Positions 33,657-42,006 of a stretch of DNA of 64,000 bases are shown here, in pieces. The stretch spans positions 186,001-250,000 of the forward strand of contig JABAKE010000003.1 in the NCBI GenBank assembly GCA_019779905.1. The letters are read 5' to 3'. Within the stretch, counting starts at the first letter, position 1. The number at the start of each line of letters is the position of its first letter. The notes under the pieces were generated by a model. The model was not told where the DNA came from. It worked only from the letters and a program-made list of their open reading frames with translations, and did not search any database. The position numbers were made by a program, and so were the translations under genes. The stretch is from Modestobacter lapidis (GTDB lineage: Bacteria; Actinomycetota; Actinomycetes; Mycobacteriales; Geodermatophilaceae).

Positions 33657-35201
33657 TTAGTCGGAGAACACCTCGATCTGGGCGCCCATCTCCACCAGTC
33701 GCTCGTAGAGCTGCTCGTAGCCGCGGGCGATGATGTCCACGTTGCGCAGCACCGACTCGCCCCTGGCCCCGAGCATGGCCAGCAGGATGCAGACCGCCGG
33801 GCGCAGCGCCGGTGGGCAGACGATCTCCGCCGCCGACCACCGCGTCGGGCCCTCCACCAGCACCCGGTGCGGGTCCAGCAGCCGCACGTCGGCGCCCAGC
33901 CGGGTCAGGTCGGACAGGTGGATCGCCCGGTTGTCGTAGACCCAGTCGTGGATCAGCGTGGCGCCGGCCGCGGTCGCCGCGATGACGGCGAAGAACGGCA
34001 GGTGGTCGATGTTCAGCCCCGGGAAGGGCATCGGGTGCACCTTGTCGATGGGCGCCCGCAGCTGCGAGGGGTGGATCGTCACGTCGACCAGCCGGGTGCG
34101 CCCGTTGTCGGCCGGGTACTCCGCCGACAGGTCGAAGCGCAGCCCCATCTCGGCCAGGATCGCCAGCTCGATCTCCAGGAACTCGATCGGGGCCCGCCGG
34201 ACGGTGAGCTCGGACTCGGTCACGATGCCGGCGGTCAGCAGGCTCATCGCCTCCACCGGATCCTCGCTCAGCGGGTAGTCGACGTCGGCGTCGAGCACCG
34301 GCCTGCCGGTGACCACCAGGGTCGTCGTCCCGAAGCCGTCGATGCCCACGCCGAGCATCTGCAGGTACAGGCAGAGGTCCTGGACCATGTAGTTGGGCGA
34401 GGCGTTGCGGATCGTCGTCGTCCCGTCGTGCCGCGCTGCGGCCAGCAGGGCGTTCTCGGTGACGGTGTCGCCGCGCTCGGTGAGCACGATGCTGCGGTTC
34501 CGGGCGCCGGGAGGGGTGACCGTGGCGTGGTACGCCCCGGCCCGGGCCTCGACCTCCAGGCCGAAGGGGCGCAGCGCGATCATGTGCGGCTCGACGGTGC
34601 GGGTGCCCAGGTCGCAGCCGCCGGCGTAGGGCAGCTCGAAGGTGCCGGCCCGGTGCAGCAGCGGGCCGAGGAACATGATGATGCTGCGGGTGCGCCGGGC
34701 CGCGTCGGCGTCGATCGAGGCCAGGTCCAGCTCCGCGGGCACGACCAGAGTCAGGTCCCGGCCGGCCTCGTCCCAGGTGGCCGAGACGCCGATCGAGGTG
34801 AGGACATCGAGGATGCGGTCGACCTCGACGATGCGGGAGACGTTGCGCAGCGTCGTCCGGCCCCGGTTGAGCAGCGAGGCGCACAGCAGCGCGACGGCGG
34901 CGTTCTTCGACGACTTGACCGTCACGCTGCCCCGCAGCGGGGTGCCCCCGCGCACCCGCAGGTGGGTCGGGCCGGCCCGGCCCACGGTGATCAGCTCGCT
35001 CTCCAGGGCCGCGGACAGCCGGCCGAGGAGGTCGAGGGTCAGGTTCTGGTTGCCCTGCTCGATCCGCGCGATCGCGCTCTGGCTGGTGCCCAGCCGCTCG
35101 GCGAGCTGACTCTGGGTCAGGCCGTGGTGCCGGCGGGCACCGCGCACGAGGGCGCCGATCTGGCGCAGGGACTGACCGGTTGCTTCCTCGGTGAGCGTCA
35201 T
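33657..35201 (-). CDS. HTH-domain fused to UDP-GlcNAc 1-carboxyvinyltransferase (MurA-like)
   Basis: A 514-residue protein. Residues about 13-67 are an XRE-type helix-turn-helix (LRQIGALVRGARRHHGLTQSQLAERLGTSQSAIARIEQ). From about 80 a full MurA/EPSP-synthase fold follows, with Lys99 of SSKNAA and catalytic Cys196 in YAGGCDLGTR conserved, so enolpyruvyl transfer to UDP-GlcNAc is possible. The C-terminal half has MPFPGLNIDHLPFFAV in place of the usual PGFPTDMQ-type segment, which departs from standard MurA. It may be a second, regulated MurA. Start ATG at 35201, 8 nt after TACCGT. Confidence 0.85.
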   Translation of the reverse strand: MTLTEEATGQSLRQIGALVRGARRHHGLTQSQLAERLGTSQSAIARIEQGNQNLTLDLLGRLSAALESELITVGRAGPTHLRVRGGTPLRGSVTVKSSKNAAVALLCASLLNRGRTTLRNVSRIVEVDRILDVLTSIGVSATWDEAGRDLTLVVPAELDLASIDADAARRTRSIIMFLGPLLHRAGTFELPYAGGCDLGTRTVEPHMIALRPFGLEVEARAGAYHATVTPPGARNRSIVLTERGDTVTENALLAAARHDGTTTIRNASPNYMVQDLCLYLQMLGVGIDGFGTTTLVVTGRPVLDADVDYPLSEDPVEAMSLLTAGIVTESELTVRRAPIEFLEIELAILAEMGLRFDLSAEYPADNGRTRLVDVTIHPSQLRAPIDKVHPMPFPGLNIDHLPFFAVIAATAAGATLIHDWVYDNRAIHLSDLTRLGADVRLLDPHRVLVEGPTRWSAAEIVCPPALRPAVCILLAMLGARGESVLRNVDIIARGYEQLYERLVEMGAQIEVFSD

Positions 35202-35209
35202 CGGCCCCG

Positions 35210-35230
35210 ACGGTATCTCGCAGCTGAGAT
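35210..35230 (-). promoter_or_regulatory. -10 hexamer and palindrome upstream of HTH-MurA
   Basis: On the minus strand TACCGT (35210-35215) ends 8 nt before the ATG. Overlapping it is the inverted repeat ATCTC-GCAGCT-GAGAT (35215-35230), well placed for a self-regulating HTH domain. Confidence 0.5.
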
Positions 35231-35342
35231 CCACCCGGGCCCCGGGACGACGGATCCGGGCGGTGTGCCGACGTCGGGCGGACCGGCCATGATGGGTCCG
35301 CCGTCCGCGCTGCCAGCGCCGCCCCGTCCGCGAGGAGATCCC

Positions 35343-35891
35343 GTGACCGACACCCCGAGCCCTGCCGGCGCGCGCCATCCCGACCTGCTGTCGGTGTACT
35401 GCAACGACCACCTCGCCGCCGCCACCGGTGGCATCGAGCTGGTCGCGCGGATGATCGGCGCGCACCGGGGCGACCGGTACGAGGAGGGCCTGCGGCAGTT
35501 GCTGGCCGAGCTCCGCGAGGAGAAGGTGGTGCTGACGCGGACCATGGCGTCGCTGGGCTTCCCGGTGCGGCAGTACAAGCAGGCGGCCCTGTGGCTGGCC
35601 GAGAAGGCCAGCCGGGCCAAGCTCAACGGGCACCTGCTCAGCCGGTCACCGTCGAGCTCGCTGCTGGAGTTCGAGGTTCTGGCGTCCGCCGTCCGGGCCA
35701 AGCGGAGCGGGTTCGAGACCCTGCGGATCGTCGCGGAGGTCGACGAACGGATCGATGCCGCGCTGTTTGACCGGCTCATCGAGCAGGCCAACCGGCAGTA
35801 CGAGTGGGCCACCGACACGCGCCGTGACGTGGCGGCCGAGGTCTTCGGTGGCGACTCCGACGTGGTCGCCGATGCCGACACGGACGCCTGA
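35343..35891 (+). CDS. Conserved protein of unknown function, probable four-helix bundle
   Basis: A 182-residue protein that I cannot name. It is almost all helical: HPDLLSVYCNDHLAAATGGIELVARMIGAH, a helix with Glu/Leu heptads (GLRQLLAELREEKVVLTRTMASLG), and two more. The paired acidic and His positions recall ferritin-like bundles, but the metal motif ExxH is not clear. Such proteins are frequent in actinobacteria. Start GTG at 35343 with GAGGAG upstream; the ATG 63 nt upstream has no ribosome binding site. Divergent from the HTH-MurA gene. Confidence 0.7.
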   Translation: MTDTPSPAGARHPDLLSVYCNDHLAAATGGIELVARMIGAHRGDRYEEGLRQLLAELREEKVVLTRTMASLGFPVRQYKQAALWLAEKASRAKLNGHLLSRSPSSSLLEFEVLASAVRAKRSGFETLRIVAEVDERIDAALFDRLIEQANRQYEWATDTRRDVAAEVFGGDSDVVADADTDA

Positions 35892-35949
35892 GGCCCGAAC
35901 CCCGGCCGTCGCCCTGCACGGCCGGCGGCCCGCCGGTAGACACAGCGCC

Positions 35950-36702
35950 ATGTGCCACGACCACGACAGCCGTCCGCCCGCCCCGCCCCGGTCCAGGGAC
36001 GTCGCCGAGCGCGGCCTCCTGACGCTGACCGCCGCCGACGGCAACGAGTTCTCCGCCGCCTACGCAGCCCCGGCCGCCCCTGCCCGGGCCGGCGTCGTCG
36101 TGCTGCCCGACATCCGCGGTCTGCACCCCTACTACGTGGCGCTGGCCGAGCGGCTGGCCGAGGCGGGGCTGCCGGCCGTCGCGCTGGACTGGTTCGGGCG
36201 CACCGCCGGCCCGGCCGAGAACGGCACCCGGGGGGAGGACTTCGAGTGGCAGCCGCACATCCCGCAGACCACCGAGAACGGCATCGATGCCGACATCACC
36301 GCCGGCATCGAGTACCTGCGCAGCCGTACCGAGCCGGGCCTACCGGTCGTCACGGTCGGGTTCTGCTTCGGCGGTAGCCACTCCTGGCGGCAGGCGGGCG
36401 GCTCGCTGGACCTGGCCGGCTGTGCCGGCTTCTACGGGCGGCCCGGCATGGTGGGCGAGTCCGCCGCCCGGGCCACCAGGCCCACCGTGATGATCATCGC
36501 CGGTGCCGACAGCGCCACCCCCGTCGAGGACCAGCAGGCCCTGGCGGCCACCATGCGGGCAGCCGGAGCCGACGTCGACGCGGTCGTCTACGACGGGGCG
36601 CCGCACTCGTTCTTCGACCGGGCGTTCGGGGAGTGGGCCGAGGCCTGCGCGGATGCGTGGCAGCACGTGCTGGCGCTGACCGACCGGGTCGCCGCCCGGT
36701 GA
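35950..36702 (+). CDS. Dienelactone hydrolase family protein
   Basis: A 250-residue alpha/beta hydrolase of the dienelactone hydrolase family, which opens lactone or ester bonds. The Cys nucleophile lies in VGFCFGGSHSW, Asp in AGADSATPVEDQ and His in PHSFFDRAF. VVVLPDIRGLHPYYVALAERLAEAGL is typical. The N-terminus (MCHDHDSRPP) is unusual, with Cys and His that might bind a metal. Start ATG at 35950; TAGACA lies 7 nt upstream, suggesting a leaderless message. Confidence 0.88.
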   Translation: MCHDHDSRPPAPPRSRDVAERGLLTLTAADGNEFSAAYAAPAAPARAGVVVLPDIRGLHPYYVALAERLAEAGLPAVALDWFGRTAGPAENGTRGEDFEWQPHIPQTTENGIDADITAGIEYLRSRTEPGLPVVTVGFCFGGSHSWRQAGGSLDLAGCAGFYGRPGMVGESAARATRPTVMIIAGADSATPVEDQQALAATMRAAGADVDAVVYDGAPHSFFDRAFGEWAEACADAWQHVLALTDRVAAR

Positions 36703-36739
36703 CGGCCCGTGGCCGGGCCGGTCGCCTAGGCTCCCGGTC

Positions 36740-37147
36740 GTGAGCGAGCAGCCGGATCCCATCGATCCCGAGGTCATCGAGCTGGCCGGCCGGGTGTTCG
36801 ACCTGGCCCGCGCGGGCGCCACCGAGGAACTGTCCGCCTACCTCGACGCCGGCGTGCCGGCCAACCTGACCAACGACAAGGGCGACACGCTGCTCATCCT
36901 GGCGGCCTACCGCGGCCACCCGGACACCGTGGCGGTGCTGCTCGAGCACGGCGCGGACCACGGTCGGATCAACGACCGCGGGCAGACCCCGCTGGCCGCC
37001 GCGGTGTTCAAGCAGTCGGCCGAGACCGTGCGGCACCTGCTGGCCGCCGGTGCCGATCCCGACGCCGGGCAGCCCAGCGCGCGGGCCACCGCGGCGTTCT
37101 TCGAGCTGCCGGAGATGACCGCGCTGCTCGACCTGCCGCCTTCCTGA
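36740..37147 (+). CDS. Ankyrin repeat protein
   Basis: A 135-residue protein with three ankyrin repeats, readable as DKGDTLLILAAYRGHPDTVAVLLEHGAD, DRGQTPLAAAVFKQSAETVRHLLAAGADP and a final partial repeat. Such small proteins bind other proteins; the partner is unknown. The GTG at 36740 has TAGGCT 7 nt upstream (36727-36732), a clean leaderless start. Confidence 0.9.
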   Translation: MSEQPDPIDPEVIELAGRVFDLARAGATEELSAYLDAGVPANLTNDKGDTLLILAAYRGHPDTVAVLLEHGADHGRINDRGQTPLAAAVFKQSAETVRHLLAAGADPDAGQPSARATAAFFELPEMTALLDLPPS

Positions 37148-37177
37148 CCGGCATGGCCGGCGGGCGACGCGGTGGTC

Positions 37178-37654
37178 TCAGTCGGGGAAGCCGGCGCCCA
37201 GCACCCGGAGGATGCCGCTGAGCCCGAGGCGCAGGCCGGCCAGCTCGTCGGCGGCGAGCGCGGACAGCAGCGCGGCGTCGGTCTCGATGTCGGAGGCGAG
37301 CAGTTCGCGGACCACCTGGAGGCCGGCGGCGGTGGGGGAGACCACCCGGCCGCGGCCGTCCCGGCTGTCCTGCACGCGGTCGGCCATCCCGGACCGGACC
37401 AGCCGGTCGGTGATCCCGGTCATCGTGGCCGGGGTGACCGCCAGCAGGTCGCTGAGGTGGTGGGGGGTGGCGCTGCCCTCGATCACCAGGATGGTCAGGC
37501 AGCGCAGCTGCTGGACGGTCAGCGGCGTGGCGAGCAGGGGGGCGAGCTTCCGCCGCATCGCGTGCTCGCTGACCTGGGCGCCCAGCCGCAGGACGGCGGC
37601 GACCGCCGGGTCCTCGGGACCGGCGGGCGGGCGGAGCGACGCATCCGAGGACAT
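37178..37654 (-). CDS. MarR-family regulator
   Basis: A 158-residue MarR-type winged-helix protein. DNA-binding elements are LTVQQLRCLTILVIEGSATPHHLSDLLAVTPATMTGITDRLVRSGM and the wing DSRDGRGRVVSPTAAG. AGGAGG stands just before the ATG at 37654. Divergent from the RND transporter, with an AT-rich palindrome between them, so it likely represses the transporter until a ligand binds. Confidence 0.9.
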   Translation of the reverse strand: MSSDASLRPPAGPEDPAVAAVLRLGAQVSEHAMRRKLAPLLATPLTVQQLRCLTILVIEGSATPHHLSDLLAVTPATMTGITDRLVRSGMADRVQDSRDGRGRVVSPTAAGLQVVRELLASDIETDAALLSALAADELAGLRLGLSGILRVLGAGFPD

Positions 37655-37689
37655 GGCACCTCCTCCTGGGAACAAGCCACGCTAGCCGT

Positions 37690-37710
37690 TAGTTTGTGTC
37701 GAGCAAATTA
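37690..37710. promoter_or_regulatory. Palindrome between marR and the RND gene (likely MarR operator)
   Basis: TAGTTTG-N7-CAAATTA, inverted with one mismatch, AT-rich in a GC-rich region. Followed by TACTCT, a candidate -10 for the RND gene. Confidence 0.6.
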
Positions 37711-37746
37711 CTCTGGACGCCGACCGTCCCGTCCGGAAGGAACCGC

Positions 37747-40700
37747 GTGTCCCGTCTCGCCGTCCTGTCCCTGCGCAACCGTGCGCTCGTCGCCCTCGCC
37801 ACGATCGTCGTCCTGGTGTTCGGGCTGATCTCGGCCGGGTCGCTGAAACAGGAGCTCATCCCGTCCCTGGAGATCCCGGCCGCCGCTGTGGTCGCCACCC
37901 AGCCCGGCGCCTCGCCGGACGTGGTGGAGCGGCAGGTCGTGGCACCGCTGGAGCAGGCCATCTCCTCCGTGGACGGCGTCGTCGCGACGACCTCGACGGC
38001 CAGCACGGGCCTGGCCACGGTAGCCGTCGAGCTGGAGTACGGGTCCGACCTGGACCGGGCGACCAGCGCGCTGCAGACCGCGGTGAGCCGGGTGCAGGCC
38101 CAGCTGCCCGCCGACGTCGAGCCCCAGGTGCTCACCGGTTCGCTGGCCGACTTCCCGGTCGTGCAGCTGGCCGTGGCCGGGCCCGGGGACGCCACCGAGC
38201 TCGCCGAGCGGATCGACTCCGCCGTCGTCCCGCTGTTCGAGGGCATCGACGGCGTCCGGGACGTGAGCGTCAGCGGCGGCAGCGAGCCGCGCGTCGAGAT
38301 CACCCTCGACCCCGCGGCGCTCGCCGCGTCCGGGGTGTCCCCGGCCGCGGTCACCACGGTGCTGCAGGACAACGGCGTGGTCGCCCCGGCGGGCACGCTT
38401 CCCGCCGGCGACCAGACGCTCTCGGTGCAGGCCGGCTCCCGGCTCACCTCGGTGGAGGAGCTGCGGGCGGTCCCGCTGGTCGGTGCCGGCGGCCGGGTGA
38501 CCACCCTGGGCGCCGTCGCCGATGTCGCCCTGGGCGAGGCCCCGGTCACCTCGTACTCGCGGGTCGACGGTCAGCAGGCGCTCTCCATCGGCCTCACCCA
38601 GACCCCGGACGGCAACACCGTCGACATCTCGCACGCGGTCGAGGGCCTCATGCCGGACGTCCGCGCGGCCCTGGGTGAGGGCAGCACCGTGACCGTCGTG
38701 TTCGACCAGGCGCCGTTCATCGAGGAGTCGATCAGCGGGCTGGCCACCGAGGGGGGCCTGGGCCTGCTGTTCGCGCTCATCGTGATCCTGGTGTTCCTCG
38801 GCTCGGTCCGCTCCACGCTGATTTCGGCGATCTCCATCCCGGTCTCGCTGTGCGTGACGTTCATCGGACTGCAGGTCGCCGGCTTCTCGCTCAACATCCT
38901 CACCCTCGGTGCGCTCACCGTCTCGATCGGCCGGGTGGTCGACGACTCGATCGTGGTCATCGAGAACATCAAGCGGCACCTGTCCTACGGCGAGGCGCGC
39001 ACCAGGGCGATCGTCGGTGGCGTCCGCGAGGTGGCCGGCGCCATCACCTCCTCCACCCTCGCCACCGCCGCGGTCTTCCTGCCGATCGCCCTGGTCGGCG
39101 GGCTGGTGGGCGAGCTCTTCCGCCCCTTCGCGCTCACCATCGCCATCGCCCTGCTGGCCTCGCTGGTGGTCTCGCTGACCATCGTCCCGGTCGTGGCCTC
39201 GGCGTTCCTGAAGGCGCCGGAGGAGGATCGGGCGGACTCCACCGAGCTGGCCCGCGAGCGCGCGGAGGCGGAGGCGGCGGAACGGCGCACCTGGTTGCAG
39301 CGGCTGTACCTCCCGGCGCTCCGCTGGGTGATCGCGCACCGTCGGTGGACCGTCGTCGGTGCCGTCGCTGTCTTCATCGGCACGCTGGCGCTGACCCCGC
39401 TGCTGCAGACCAACTTCATCGGCGACTCGGGTCAGGACACCGTCACCGTGACCGCCGAGTACCCGGCCGGCACCAGCCTGGCCGCTCAGGACGAGCGCGC
39501 CCGGACGCTGGAGACCGCGCTCGCGGACGTCCCCGGCGTCGAGACCGTGCAGACAACGGTCGGCTCGGCCGGCGGCATCGCCGCGTTCACCGGCGGCGGC
39601 GGGACGCCGCAGGCCACGTTCGCGATCACGCTGGCCGAGGACGCCGACCCGGAGCAGGCCGGCGACGCCATCCGGGCCGCTGCCGAGGAGCGGGACGACG
39701 TCGGGACGGTCACCGTGGCGGCGGCCGGCTCGGGCTTCGGCAGCTCCACCGTCGATGTGCTCGTGCAGGCCGACGACCCGGACGTGCTCGCTGCGGCCGC
39801 TGACCAGGTGCAGCAGGCGGTGCAGGGGGTCGAGGGGGCCACCGACGTCACCAACGACCTGTCCGCCGGCCTGCCGGTGGTGCGGGTGCTGGTCGACCCG
39901 ATCGCCGCGGCGGAGGTCGGGCTCACCCAGGCCGAGGTCACCCGCACCCTGGCCGGGCTCACCACGGCGCTGCCGATCGGCTCCATCGACGTCGACGACC
40001 AGGCCACCCCGGTCTACCTCGACCCGACCCAGCAGCCCCAGGGCATCGAGGGCTTGCGCGCCGTCGCGCTGCCCACCCCGAGCGGCCTGGTGCCGCTGAG
40101 CCGGCTGGCCACCGTCGAGCAGGTCCAGGCCCCGAGCTCGATCACCCGGGTGGATGGCGAGCGCAGCGCGACGATCTCGGCGACACCGGCGGGCTCGGAC
40201 CTGGGCACGCTGACCGCCGCGCTGCAGACCGCGCTGGACGGGCTCGACCTGCCGGCCGGCGTGGACGTCACGATCGGTGGGGTGGCCGCCGACCAGGGGG
40301 AGGCCTTCGCCGACCTCGGCCTGGCCCTGGTGATCGCGGTGGTGATCGTCTACCTGGTGATGGTGGCGACCTTCCGCAGCCTGGCCCAGCCGCTGATCCT
40401 GCTGGTGTCGGTGCCGTTCGCCGCCACCGGTGCGCTGCTGATGCTGCTGCTCACCGGTACCCCACTGGGGGTGCCCGCGCTGATCGGCGTGCTGATGCTC
40501 ATCGGCATCGTCGTCACCAACGCCATCGTGCTCATCGATCTGGTCAACCAGTACCGGGAGCGGGGCCGCAGCGTGGCCGAGGCGGTCACCGAGGGCGCCC
40601 GCAAGCGGTTGCGGCCGATCGTGATGACCGCGGCGGCGACGGTGCTGGCGCTCACCCCGATGGCGATCGGGCTGACCGGGGGTGGCGTGTTCATCTCCCA

Positions 40701-40890
40701 GCCGCTGGCTCTGGTGGTCATCGGCGGGCTGATCAGCTCCACCGTGCTCACGCTGCTGCTGGTGCCGGTGCTCTACACCACGCTGGAGACCCGGCGCGCG
40801 AAGCGGGCCGACCGGCGGGCGCGGCACCGGGCCACCACGGCGGGCAGCTCCGCTGCCGCGCGCCCGGTGGACGTCCCTGCCGGTGTCTGA
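37747..40890 (+). CDS. RND-family efflux transporter permease (AcrB/HAE1-like)
   Basis: A 1047-residue RND permease of the AcrB type. It has the usual 12 membrane helices and two large external loops with pore-domain repeats (TVSGGSEPRVEITLDPAALAASGVSPAAVT-like segments). Transmembrane helix 4 reads GRVVDDSIVVIENI, keeping the acidic pair that carries protons. No periplasmic adaptor or outer-membrane channel gene lies nearby, as expected for a monoderm. It may export drugs or lipids. GTG at 37747 with AAGGA upstream. Confidence 0.92.
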   Translation: MSRLAVLSLRNRALVALATIVVLVFGLISAGSLKQELIPSLEIPAAAVVATQPGASPDVVERQVVAPLEQAISSVDGVVATTSTASTGLATVAVELEYGSDLDRATSALQTAVSRVQAQLPADVEPQVLTGSLADFPVVQLAVAGPGDATELAERIDSAVVPLFEGIDGVRDVSVSGGSEPRVEITLDPAALAASGVSPAAVTTVLQDNGVVAPAGTLPAGDQTLSVQAGSRLTSVEELRAVPLVGAGGRVTTLGAVADVALGEAPVTSYSRVDGQQALSIGLTQTPDGNTVDISHAVEGLMPDVRAALGEGSTVTVVFDQAPFIEESISGLATEGGLGLLFALIVILVFLGSVRSTLISAISIPVSLCVTFIGLQVAGFSLNILTLGALTVSIGRVVDDSIVVIENIKRHLSYGEARTRAIVGGVREVAGAITSSTLATAAVFLPIALVGGLVGELFRPFALTIAIALLASLVVSLTIVPVVASAFLKAPEEDRADSTELARERAEAEAAERRTWLQRLYLPALRWVIAHRRWTVVGAVAVFIGTLALTPLLQTNFIGDSGQDTVTVTAEYPAGTSLAAQDERARTLETALADVPGVETVQTTVGSAGGIAAFTGGGGTPQATFAITLAEDADPEQAGDAIRAAAEERDDVGTVTVAAAGSGFGSSTVDVLVQADDPDVLAAAADQVQQAVQGVEGATDVTNDLSAGLPVVRVLVDPIAAAEVGLTQAEVTRTLAGLTTALPIGSIDVDDQATPVYLDPTQQPQGIEGLRAVALPTPSGLVPLSRLATVEQVQAPSSITRVDGERSATISATPAGSDLGTLTAALQTALDGLDLPAGVDVTIGGVAADQGEAFADLGLALVIAVVIVYLVMVATFRSLAQPLILLVSVPFAATGALLMLLLTGTPLGVPALIGVLMLIGIVVTNAIVLIDLVNQYRERGRSVAEAVTEGARKRLRPIVMTAAATVLALTPMAIGLTGGGVFISQPLALVVIGGLISSTVLTLLLVPVLYTTLETRRAKRADRRARHRATTAGSSAAARPVDVPAGV

Positions 40891-41054
40891 GGTCTGCCGC
40901 GGACTGACCCCGTAGGGGGAGACCGTCCGGCGGAGGCGCCAGTGCATGCCCGGCGGGGCCGATGGCAACCAGGTCAGGGGAGTGCTGCCGGGGAGGTCCC
41001 GGTCGGCGTCCCGCCAGATCCGGCCGATCCGGCCGGTCCGTACGAGGAGGCGCG

Positions 41055-41978
41055 GTGACCGCACCGTCGCACGTTGCCGCCCGTCCCTCCGCTGCGGCGC
41101 TGGCACTCGCCCTCGTCGGCGCGACCGACTCGCTGATCTGCGTCGCCGACGGGGACGGCCGGATCCTGCTGGCCAACCCGGCCCTCGAGCGGTTCACCGG
41201 GCGGCCGGCCGCCGAGCTGCTGGACCGCCACCTGTGGGACGTGCTGGCCATCCCGGAGGAGAGGGGGCTGGCCCGGGTCGCGATCGCCGATGCGATGGCG
41301 GGCGGGAACCTGCTCCCACATGAGGTGGACTGGCTCGCCGCCGGCGGGGGCCGGCGGCGGGTGGCGCTGCACAACAGCGTGCTGGCCGACGCGACCGGCC
41401 GCCCGTTCGCCATGGCCTTCGTCGGCGCCGATGTCACCGAGCGCCGGGAGCGGGAGGCGCTGAGCCACCGGCGGGCCACCACCGACCCGTTGACCGGGGT
41501 GGGCAACCGGCGGGTGGTCTTCGCGGCGCTGCGGCAGCACCTGGACGCCGCGACCGGCGACGGGTGCGGCCTGCTGTTCTGCGACGTCGACCAGTTCAAG
41601 ATCGTGAACGACCGGCACGGGCACGCCGCCGGCGACCAGTTGCTCGTCGAGCTCGCCGGGCGGCTCCAGCAACTGTCCGGACCGGATGACGTGGTGGCCC
41701 GGCTCGGGGGCGACGAGTTCGTGCTGCTGACCCCGGGCGCGGACCCGGCCGCGCTGCAGGCGCTGGCCCGCCGGGTGGGCCGTGGGCTGCGCCGGCCGGC
41801 GCAGACGCCGGCCGGTCCGCTGCCGATCGCGGTCAGCGTCGGCCGGGCGATCGGCCGCGCCGGCGACGACCCCGACGAGCTGGTGGCGCGGGCCGACCGG
41901 GACATGTACGGGGCGAAGACGCGGCGTCGGCGCACCCGCCCGCGCCCGCCGCAGCTGACCGTCCGCATCCCCGGCTGA
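41055..41978 (+). CDS. PAS-GGDEF diguanylate cyclase
   Basis: A 307-residue protein that should make cyclic di-GMP from two GTP. A PAS domain (DSLICVADGDGRILLANPALERFTG) covers about residues 20-130, followed by a GGDEF domain with DPLTGVGNRR, FCDVDQFKIVNDRHGHAAGDQLL and the active-site loop RLGGDEFVLL (218-222). I see no RxxD inhibitory site, and no membrane helix or EAL domain. GAGGAGG lies before the GTG at 41055. Confidence 0.92.
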   Translation: MTAPSHVAARPSAAALALALVGATDSLICVADGDGRILLANPALERFTGRPAAELLDRHLWDVLAIPEERGLARVAIADAMAGGNLLPHEVDWLAAGGGRRRVALHNSVLADATGRPFAMAFVGADVTERREREALSHRRATTDPLTGVGNRRVVFAALRQHLDAATGDGCGLLFCDVDQFKIVNDRHGHAAGDQLLVELAGRLQQLSGPDDVVARLGGDEFVLLTPGADPAALQALARRVGRGLRRPAQTPAGPLPIAVSVGRAIGRAGDDPDELVARADRDMYGAKTRRRRTRPRPPQLTVRIPG

Positions 41979-42006
41979 CAGCGCACCCGGTCGCGCAGCC
42001 GGCGGC

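Noticed and set aside
37708-41106. A 1132-codon minus-strand frame opposite the RND gene
   Set aside because: Low-complexity His/Gln/Arg/Gly product and fully antisense to a well-supported transporter.
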